A DNA stretch of 64,000 nucleotides from an uncultured Clostridia bacterium (GTDB lineage Bacteria; Bacillota; Clostridia; Christensenellales; Pumilibacteraceae), in assembly GCA_947175335.1 (NCBI GenBank), contig CAMWMF010000009.1, positions 1 through 64,000 on the forward strand. Direction: 5' to 3'. Positions 25,332-35,300 of this stretch are shown here, one piece after another. A program made the translations under genes and the position numbers. Numbering within the stretch: position 1 is the stretch's first letter; each line of letters begins with the position of its first letter. The notes under the pieces are model-generated. The model searched no databases. It was not told the DNA's origin and worked only from the letters and a program-made list of their open reading frames with translations.

Positions 25332-26097
25332 GGTCGTCGGTAGATGGGTTAAAGAAAAATTTGAGCTTTATATGAAGTATGACAAAACCGATTGCACTGA
25401 AGATGGTTTATATAACGGAGATAACAAAGATAAGAAAGGTATGTATTTATCATGCCCTTTCTATATGGGAGTAACTGAAGATTACGCGCAGGCAAAGAGT
25501 AGACGTGTAATGGTTATCGGTCAAGAAGCGCGTCGCTATGGAATATGGAGGGATGATTGTAACAAATACGGTTATAAACCGCGTGAGTCGCAAGAATGGG
25601 CAATCGACTATTTACTTTATCAACTTAAGACGCCTAATAAATGCAGCCGTTTCGAAATTGACTATAATAATTCGCGTTTTTGGGATGTTTTTCGTAAACT
25701 CAAAGCTAACGATTTTAGCGTATGTTGGAACAACATTGACAATGTTTATTACAGCAATGGTAATAAGGATTATAAAGGTACACTTACATATAAAGGCGAA
25801 GAATATTTATCCGCTCCGTATGGAGAAGGGGAGGATAAAAAATCACTGTTGCAGCGCGAAATAGAAATTACAAATCCCGATGCACTTTTGTTTGTAATTG
25901 GTCCGTCATATTATGTATCCATGGCGGTTGCGTTCGGATTATCTCTACAAAAACTCAATGGAAGATTAAATAAGAATAGTAAGATTGTGGATATTACGAG
26001 CGACATATGTATGGATATTCCTGCCTATTGGACGTATCATCCTGCAAACAGGCATGTAAATAGCGTCGAAGAATTTCTTATGAAATATAAAGGGTAG
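25297..26097 (+). CDS. Uracil-DNA-glycosylase-superfamily-like hypothetical protein
   Basis: A 266-residue soluble protein. Three blocks recall the UDG-like fold: RRVMVIGQEARRYGIW (about 69-84) at the position of the GQExxG loop, DALLFVIGPSYYVSMAV (about 198-214) after a QREIEITNP segment, and YWTYHPANRHV (about 246-256) in place of the HPS-type motif. Close homologues of this type are often described only as hypothetical, and activity on uracil is not established; a nucleobase-binding role is an inference. The N-terminus is strongly charged. AAAAGGAG precedes the ATG. The gene is visibly more AT-rich than the glycogen cluster and is flanked by diverged repeats, consistent with acquired DNA. 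Confidence 0.5.
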   Translation: MRFKEMNKKLREVVGRWVKEKFELYMKYDKTDCTEDGLYNGDNKDKKGMYLSCPFYMGVTEDYAQAKSRRVMVIGQEARRYGIWRDDCNKYGYKPRESQEWAIDYLLYQLKTPNKCSRFEIDYNNSRFWDVFRKLKANDFSVCWNNIDNVYYSNGNKDYKGTLTYKGEEYLSAPYGEGEDKKSLLQREIEITNPDALLFVIGPSYYVSMAVAFGLSLQKLNGRLNKNSKIVDITSDICMDIPAYWTYHPANRHVNSVEEFLMKYKG

Positions 26098-26126
26098 TTT
26101 TACAGGTTTCTTTTTATTGTCTGCGC

Positions 26127-26165
26127 AAACTACTTTTGGTTATAAACTCGCTATCAAAAAATGTG
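26127..26165. repeat. Diverged right copy of the islet-flanking repeat
   Basis: AAACTACTTTTGGTTA followed by CGCTATCAAAAAATGTG aligns with AAACTATTTTTGGTTA and AAACTATCAAAAACAGC at 24141-24175. Same orientation, about 2 kb apart, bracketing the two orphan genes. Confidence 0.6.
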
Positions 26166-26211
26166 TCAAAGAACTGGGAGTGAAAATATATGAGCATGCT
26201 TCTAAAATTAG

Positions 26212-26241
26212 TTGACATATAATATATGTGTGTGATATAAT
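26212..26241 (+). promoter_or_regulatory. Promoter of the giant LRR lipoprotein gene
   Basis: TTGACA at 26212-26217, 18-base spacer, TATAAT at 26236-26241. Predicted start is near 26248, at the foot of a terminator-like hairpin. Confidence 0.8.
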
Positions 26242-26248
26242 TACGTAA

Positions 26249-26286
26249 TCGACAAAGGCGTCGCAATATTATTGCGCGCCTTTTTT
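26249..26286 (+). promoter_or_regulatory. Promoter-proximal leader hairpin with T-run, shared type A
   Basis: TCGACAAAGGCGTCGCA then a two-part stem: AAAGGCG pairs with CGCCTTT, CGCAAT pairs with ATTGCG, 3-base loop, followed by six T. It has the form of an intrinsic terminator placed within about 40 bases of the transcription start. The first 17 bases are identical to the leader at 37806. It may be an attenuator or source of a tiny RNA. Confidence 0.7.
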
Positions 26287-26322
26287 GTGCGAATTTGTAA
26301 CAATCTTTTAGGAGATTATATT

Positions 26323-29300
26323 ATGAAACGGTTCAAATTGCTGTACGGTATGTTACTTGCGGTCGTCGCTGCGTTGAGCGGATTGTTGATTGCTTGTGGT
26401 AGCAAAACCGAGGCTCCTGTCGTCACGGAAGGTCCGGAAATCGGCGTTTATTACTACGACGCCGACGACGGGGAATACCTGGTTACGCTCGGCAAGGGCG
26501 CGACTGCCACGCTTGTAATGACCGACAACAACTACGTTGGGTCGTACACTATATCCGGCGCTAAATTAGAGTTAAATTTAGATATAGGTAAGTACAACGC
26601 GACTCTAAACGACGATATCCTTGCCGTCGATATGGGCGAAGGGCGGGGTGTTTGGAACTTTACCAAACGCATAGTGTACACTGTGTCGTTTGATACCGGT
26701 GCCGGCACGGCTGTTTCGTCGGTGCGCGTTATAAACGGTAAAACCGTGACCAGACCGGCCGATCCCGTCAACGGAAATATGGTATTTATCGGTTGGTACA
26801 CGGATCGTGAGTATACTTCGCCGTTCGTGTTTGGCGCCAATCCTGTCAAGAGCGACATTACGCTGTATGCGCGCTGGGTGGAGCCGGTATTCGGTCGTGC
26901 CGAATACGAGATAAAATTCGATCTCGACTATGACGGCGCGCCCGCGGTTGCGGCAAAGCAGACCGTCGGCGGAAAGCTCTACAACGTAGTCACGCCGACG
27001 CGCGAAGGCTACAATTTTGCTGGCTGGTGGGTCAAGGCGTACAGCGCCGACCGCAAGACGAAGGCGCTTTCGTACAGGCTCGAAGCCGACACCGTGTTCA
27101 GCGCGAGCACGACGCTTTACGCGCTGTGGCAGAGCAACGAAGTTACCGCAAAGCTCGCACAGCCCGTCGTTGATGTTAGGGCTAGTGGTATAAGCTGGGG
27201 CAGTAACGCCAATGCGAGTGCGTACAAGGTGCTCGTGACGGGCCCCGACGGCAGCGAAGTACGCAAGGACGATTCCTACGGTCCTACGTCCATGGACATT
27301 GATTTTTCGGCCTTGGCGGAAGGTAAGTACGTGATATCGGTAACGGCGGTCGCCGCGAGCGGAGACGCAAGCAACAATTCCGAGCCGGCTATCCGTTATT
27401 ACGACAACAAAACGCTTACGCCCGTTTCGCTGTTTACGGTCGTCGAGCCGTCGACGCTTATCTACAATGCCGTTGAAGGCGCCGAAAAATATCTTATCGA
27501 TGTAAAGTGCGGCGACGAATACCACAAACACACGCAGATAGACAACGGTAATTCGACCAGCTACAACTTTATCAACTGTATGATGAAATCGGAAGGCATA
27601 GAGTTCACCGTGACAGCGGTCGCGGCGGGCAAAGCCTCGTCGGTTTCCGAAACGTATTATTACACCCGTCCGCTTGGCGACGTTACGGGCTTGCGCTACA
27701 ATCAAGCCGAAGAGACGGTGGCGTGGAACAGCGTAAAGGGCGCCGCGGGCTACACCGTCGAGCTTTCGTGCGAAAACAGCGAACACTCGCACAATGTGAC
27801 CGTCGACGTAGGCAACACTACGCGCATGTCGGTCAAGACGTACGAGGGCTGCAACGGCACGATAACCGTCAAGGTCACGCCTTACACCAACGGTTACAAT
27901 TCGCCTGCGCCCGCAGAGCTTGCTATTCAAAAGACCTCGCTTGCCGCACCGAGCAACGTCCGCATTGTCGGCGAAGTGCTCAGCTGGGACGGCGACGCGA
28001 CCGCTACGGGCTACGACGTGTATATCGCCAGTCAGACCGTTTCGACTGCAACGAACTCGCTCGACCTTTCTACGGTCGAAGGCATCAGCTGGGAAGCAAA
28101 CGGCGACTATCAGATTCGCGTTCTCGCAAAAAATGCAGACAAGACATCGCTGTGGAGCGACACCGTCGACGCGCGTTACTACGCGCTGTACAGCAGCCTT
28201 ACATATAACGCCGGCGTCGTTTCGTGGCGGCGCGTTATCGGCGCGGTCAAGTACAACGTTCGCGTAAACGACGGGACCGCGGTTGAAGTGACTGACGGCA
28301 CCAACAGTTTGCCCGTCACGCTCACGCAAGCAGGCGAAAACACGATTTACATCAACTTTGTCGACGGCGCCAACAAGGCGTCGAGCTGGGCGCAGATTAA
28401 GGTCAAGGCCGAAGCGGTAACGTTCGATCTTCGCGGCGGCGAGGGCGACGCGCCTACGCAGTATTACGCACTGGGCGACAGAGTGCAGCTCCCCGACGGC
28501 ACCGGGTTTGCAAGAACAGGTTACACCTTTGCAGGCTGGTACACATCGCCGTACGGCGCGGATGGCTTTGGCGCGCGTTATACCGATACGTATTTCGGCA
28601 ATATCGGCGGGCTCGTATTATATGCAAACTGGTCGCCCAAAACCTATGATATAACGTTTGAAAACGGCGATCTTCCCGCGGGCTCGGAAAAGGGCAAAGT
28701 GACGTACAGACGTCCCTACCAATGGCCTATTCCGACTAACGACGACACCTCGCTTGTTTTTGCGGGTTGGTACAGCGATTCCGAGGGCCTCGAAGTGCGC
28801 TACACCGACGAGACCGGCAAAAGCATAAGCGATTGGGGCATATCGCGCAACATGACCGTGTATGCGTGCTGGAACTCGATTTTCTCGTTTGAGAAATTGA
28901 CCAACGGCACATACCGCATATCCAAAAACACTCAATACTGGACGCAGCACGCACCGGCAGATCTTACTATCCCCGCGACGTACAGAGAGCCCGGCACTAC
29001 GCGCTACATCAAGGTCACCGAAATCGGCAGTGCGTCTTTTACGAGCAGCACCATGCTCAAGACCGTGCGCATCCCAAACTCAATCAAGTACGTCGATACA
29101 AACGGATTCAATTCAAGCACTAACATAGAACAGTTTATTGTTTACGACGTAGAGGGTACCGTTCTTCCCGAGTACAGCAGCCACGAAGGCGTGCTGTACC
29201 ACGACGTATTGGACGACTTCGGAAATATCACCTCCAAAGCGTTGTGGATTTACCCGCGCGGAAAGGCGGACGCTGAATACAAGGTCCAAGCAGGAACGAC

Positions 29301-32300
29301 TGTGCTGCCGTACAGATCGTTGTACTACGCAAAAGCCACCAAGATCATCATTCCGACATCTGTTGTCAGAATAGAAGGTCAGGCGATTTATCTGTGTTCG
29401 TCGCTTACCGACATAGAGTTCGAGGATGGCGGCGAGGTTGCCGAGGATAGCAATGTAAAAGCGCTTGTGATTGAAAACCAAGCGTTTTATTCGTTATCTA
29501 AGCTCGAACGTATAAAGATTCCTGCGCGTCTTAGTTCGTTCAACCCCGAAATGATTGTAACGTGCAACGCGTTTAAAACCATCGAAGTTGAAGCGAATAG
29601 CAAAAAGTACGGCGCGGTTGCCGGATTTTTGACCGACGCGGCAAAAACCACCATTCTTTACTGCCCGATAAAGGCTGTCGTAGGCAAGCTCGAGCTTCCG
29701 ACAGGCATTACTGTTATCGGCGAGCGCGCATTTGTATCCAACACGCAAATCACGAGCGTCGAGCTGCCGTACTATGCCGTCGAAATACGAGACTACGCAT
29801 TTAATAAATGCACTAATTTGACTACGGTATCGTTTAAGTCCGACGTCGTCGATCCTTTTGACCTTAAAATCGGCGCACACGCGTTCGAGGGCTGCACCAA
29901 GCTCGCCACGTTCGACTCGACCAACGGCAACGTGGTCGAGATAGGCGAGTATGCTTTTGCGGGCTGCAACGCTTTGACAAAGTTTGAAATCCCCGATACA
30001 CTCACCAAACTGGGCGAGTATGCGTTCCACAAATGCACAGGGCTTACCGAAATATTTATTCCCGCGACCCTTGCAGAGGTAGAGCAGTACGCTTTTGCGG
30101 GCTGCACCAAGCTTGACACGATAAAATTCGGCGAGCTTAAAGACGGCAAGACGGCGGCGCTCGCAATAGGCGACTTTGCCTTTAACGGTTGCACGTCGCT
30201 GCTCGAAATCGATTTGCCCGCGTATGTTTGCGAAATAGGCGAAGCCGTGTTCGGCGGCTGCACCAAGCTTGCCGAAATAACGGTAGACGAGAATAATGAG
30301 CACTTCGAGACATACCTCGGCGTTTTGTTCACCAAAGGCTTTGAGGAAATGCTGTTCTACCCGCTGGGCAGAACTGGCGAGTTTTCGTTGCCCGATCAGG
30401 TAAAGGTTTTGAGCGCTCAGCTTTTTAAGGGCAACGCCTCGCTGACCGCCATAGTGATAGGCAAAAACGTCAAGTCGATAGGCGACGAAGCGTTTATGAA
30501 CTGCACCGCGCTTACAACCGTCACGTTCGAGAACGAAAGCGCAATAGAGCTGGGCGAAAAAGTGTTTGAGGGCTGCACCGGTCTCACCACGGTAACGCTC
30601 AACGACTACATAACAAAAATACCCGATAGAATGTTCTATAACGACAAAGCGATAACCGAAATCGTTATGCCGCAGTACGTCACCGAAATAGGCGACTATG
30701 CGTTTTACTATCTCGAAAAAATAGATAATATCACGATTCCGGCAACTGTGCACCACATCGGATACGGCGCATTCTATTACTGCAGAGCGCTTGATAAGGT
30801 AACTTTTGAAGAGCCGCCCGCAAACGTCGATGAGGATAGCGACATAGATTACGCGACGACGCTTACCTTTGGCAGGTACGCAGACGTAACCACTTCCAGT
30901 ACTAACGACCAATCCACAAATATATTTGCAAACTGCGGCATTACGGAAATAAATATTCCCGCACGCATGACCGAGATTCCGCACGCAATGTTTTTGTCCT
31001 GCACGTTGTTGGAAGAGATAAACATTCCCAACACGGTCAGTGAAATCGGGGCTAAGGCGTTTTCGGGCTGCTCGTCGCTTCAACGTGTAATATTCGAAGG
31101 CGGCAACCTTGCAAACACGCTTACCGTTTACGATACATGCACTACGAGCAATCCTGCGGCGTCGTCCGGCGCGTTTTACAACTGCTCGCAGCTTTACTCT
31201 ATCAATCTGCCCGAGCGTATCGAAACAATCCCGCAGTTTATGTTCTACAACTGCCGCGGTTTGACGTCGATAACCATACCCAAATCGGTAAAGAACAAGA
31301 CTAACGACAATGGTGAGATCACCGTTTACGCTATTCAGAACAGCGCCTTCTACAACTGTATGGGGCTTGTTACCGTCACGTTTGCGGAGGACAACACCAA
31401 CGAAATAACTATTGGTCCGAGCGCATTCTATTCGTGCTCCAAACTTCAAACGGTCAATCTGCCTAAGGGATTGACGTATATAAAGAAGTTCGACGATAAC
31501 GGTAACGACGTTTCCGACTACTATGACGTATTCGCTGCCGACGCGTTTACATACTGCTCGGCGCTGAATGCCATAAACATTAAAGAGGGCGGCAAGTATT
31601 ATACCGACGACGGCATAATCTACTATCACGACGTTATTACAGACGAGGACGGCGAGGTTACAGATGAAATCCGCGAGGTCATAATCTGCCCGCAGTCCAG
31701 AACGAAAGCGGTTGTTATTCCGTATAACGTTACAAGCATTAACGCCCGCGCGTTTACAACGTGCTATAACATTACGTCGTTCTCCTTCCAACCGACGCCG
31801 GAGGGTGAGACCGAAGTCGACCTTAAAATAAACGACGCAAGCAACGACGCTGATGCGGTAGCCAGAAAATCGGGTGCGTTCAACTGGTTTATCGGTATCA
31901 CCATGCTCTCGTTGCCCGACAGGCTTACCTATATCGGCGATTACGCATTTTACGATTGCTCCATGCTGCACACGCTTAATATCGGCGAAAATAGCAGGTT
32001 GGCGCATGTAGGAAAATATGCGTTTGGAAAGTGCTCGGGCTTGAACATAATTCGCGTTCCCGCCACCGTCAAAGAGATAGGCGCCAGTGCGTTTGACGGC
32101 TGCACGCGCATAACGGAATTCACGTTCGCGGACGGCTCGCAGCTTACCAAAATAGGCGACAGAGCGTTTGCGCAAACGAACTTTACCGAAATAGTTATTC
32201 CCAACACGGTCCAGACTCTCGGCTCCGCACTGTTTGACGGCAGCAGCCTGACGACGATAACTCTGCCGTCATCGCTGTCCGAGCTTGACGTCGCTACGTT

Positions 32301-35300
32301 TGCCGGCTGCGACAACATACAGTCGATCAGCCTTACGGGCAACACCAAGTACTATATAGAGGACAGCGTTATCTACAACGCCGCCAAGACCGAGCTTATG
32401 CTGTATCCCGCCAACAAAAATGCAGAAAGCTACGAGGTTTTGGAAGGCGTAACGACAATCGATGCCGGAGCGTTTGCGGGTAACACATATTTAAAGAGCG
32501 TTACGGTTCCCAACACCGTGGCGACTATCGGCGCGGGCGCGTTCTACGGTTGCACCAACCTGCAAACGGCGTACTTCACGCCCGACAACGCAAACGCTGC
32601 AAGCAAGCTCGACGTGGGCGGCACTTCGGATACGCAAGGGGTTTTCCAAGGGTGTTCGAGCCTTAAAACGGTCAACCTGCCCGAGCGCACGACCCGTCTC
32701 GGTTTGAACGCTTTTGCGGACTGCGCCGAGCTTACCGAGCTTACTATTCACAAGGACGCGCAATTACAGGCTATAAACGCAGGCGTGTTTTCCAATGCGG
32801 GCGGCGGTACGCTTACTCTGCCCGTAGCGGTAAGTACTATAGGCGAGAACGCGTTTACAGGCAGCTTGTTTACGCAGGTGGTAATGACTAACGTTACGAC
32901 CATAAACAAGAACGCGTTTAACGGCAGCGGTATAACCTCTGTGATATTGCCCGCTACGGTCGCTACGATAGGCGAGTCTGCGTTTGCCAACTGCGCGGAA
33001 CTGACGTCGGTCGAGATTAAGCTTAACACTAACAAAAATCTGTCGATAACGACTACTACCACTACCACACAAAACGATACAAACGGCTTAAAAGGTACAT
33101 TCGCGAACTGTCCCAAGCTGAAAACGGCAACAATCGCCACCAACGGGGTGCTGCCGTACCACATGTTCTACAAGTGCAACGCGCTCGAGGAGCTGACGAT
33201 AAAGGGCAGCGGATCCATCCAAGGTTATTTGTGCGGCACAGGCACGACTACGACAGTTTATTATCCCAACACCACTACCGCCGGCAGCACTTCGAGTGCG
33301 AGCGTTCAGATTGGCATACAAGGTCTTAAAAAGGTAGCTATCGATAATACGATTACTTCGATAGGTAGCTATGCTTTTGTCGGTTGCTCCAACCTCGGCA
33401 GCCATAACCCCGAAACCTGCGTCGACGAGAATTGCGCAGGGGACTCGGCTCACGGCTTTACAATCGTCGACACGGGTAAAGACGACGCCCTTAAAACGAT
33501 CGGTACTTATGCGTTCCAATCCACGGCAATCAAGTCGTTTGTCATACCGTCGTCCGTTACTTCTTTAGGCAGCTATGCGTTTAGATTTAATACGGCGCTT
33601 ACGTCGGTCACCATACCTACTAAATCGTTTGCGGAAATACCCTCGTATGAGTTTTTCGGCTGCACGTCGCTTTCTACGGTAACGTTTGTCGACAAGGGAG
33701 TCAATGCAGAGCGCAAGCTTGTCACAATAGCCAGCAGTGCGTTCTTCAACTGCACGAACTTAAAGTCGTTCGACTTGACCGGCTTTACCTCTCTCAAGGA
33801 TTACGCGTTTGAATATTCCGGCTTAATCTCGATCGTAATTCCCGATACGATTACGAGCTCAACGAATGATACTGCGACGTATTATATATTTGCGAACTGC
33901 AAGGATTTGGAGAGCGTGACTATTCCGACCAATGCGTCCAAGTTTATCGGCAAGTGTACGTTCCAAAACTGCACGAAGTTAGATACGGTTACTTTTACGG
34001 GTGACGGCTCCGTGCTTACGACTATCGGCACTCAAGCCTTTGAGGGTTGCGAAAAGCTTACCAATATAATCTTACCCGAAGGTCTTACCACGATAAACGC
34101 CAATGCGTTCCTTAACAGCGGAATTAAGAATATCAAGCTGTCGAGCACGATAGAAACCATAGCGTCTACGGCATTCTTAGGCTGCAAACAGCTGAATGTA
34201 ACGGTTGCCGACGGCAACGCGTCATTCACCGTCAGCTCGGATATGAAGTCGCTGTTGAGTAAGGACGGCAAAACGCTCGTGCAGTATATCGGAAACGACA
34301 CGCAGTATACAATTCCCGAAGGCGTTGAGGTGATAGGCGACTATGCGTTCCAGAACTGCGAGAGTTTGGAAAAGATAACCTTTACAGATACGGTAAAGAG
34401 CATCGGTCAGTACGCATTCAGATACTGCACGGCGCTCGACGAGCTTACGTTGCCCGACCTCGAAACTTTAGGTCAGTATGCCTTTGCAAACTCCGGCGTT
34501 ACCGAAGTTACTATCGCGGGCTTGCCCGACGCTGTGGGAAATTATATATTCTCCGAGTGCGAAAACCTTGAAACGGTCACCTTTACCGGCGGCGCAAAGG
34601 CGATAGGGCAGTACATGTTCAACAAAGACGCAAGCCTTAAAACGATAGTGTTTGCCAACGATATCGAAACTATCGGCACAAACGCATTTGCCGCTTGCGC
34701 ACAACTCGGCAACTTCACGATCCCCGCATCTGTTAAGACGATTAACGACGGTGCGTTTATGGATTGCACAACAATAACGTCGGTCAACATTCCGGCGACG
34801 GTAGAGTCGTTGGGCAAGGGTGCGTTTGCCGGTTGCACGTCGCTCGAAACAGTTACGTTTGCTCAGAGCTCCGATAAGCTCGTTATAATCAGCGGCACGG
34901 CGGCGACGGCAAACAGCAACACGCGTGGTACGTTCGCTTTCTGCACGTCGCTCGAATCGATAAACCTTTCGACGCGTCCTATCTATAACTCCGCGACCGC
35001 CACGACGATTACTGTTCCCAACCACATGTTTAACGGCTGCACCGCGCTTTCTACTGTTACGCTCCATAGCAGCACCGCCGAGATAGGCAGTAACTCGTTC
35101 CAAAACTGCCTTTCCTTGGGCAGGGTAGCGTTGCCGTCCACTTTAACGGTGATAAACAGCTATGCGTTTAACAACACCGCTTTGAGCGTAATGACTTTGC
35201 CCGAAGGCATGCTTACCATCGGTACTTATGCGTTTATGGACTGCAAGCTGCTCGAAAGCATAACAATACCGGGCACGGTCAAGACGATAAACTCCGCCGC

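Noticed and set aside
29494-32175. Open frame of 893 residues on the minus strand within the giant LRR gene
   Set aside because: It mirrors the repeat of the + strand gene, has no domain, SD or promoter, and is one of many such shadow frames created by the biased codons of the LRR repeats.
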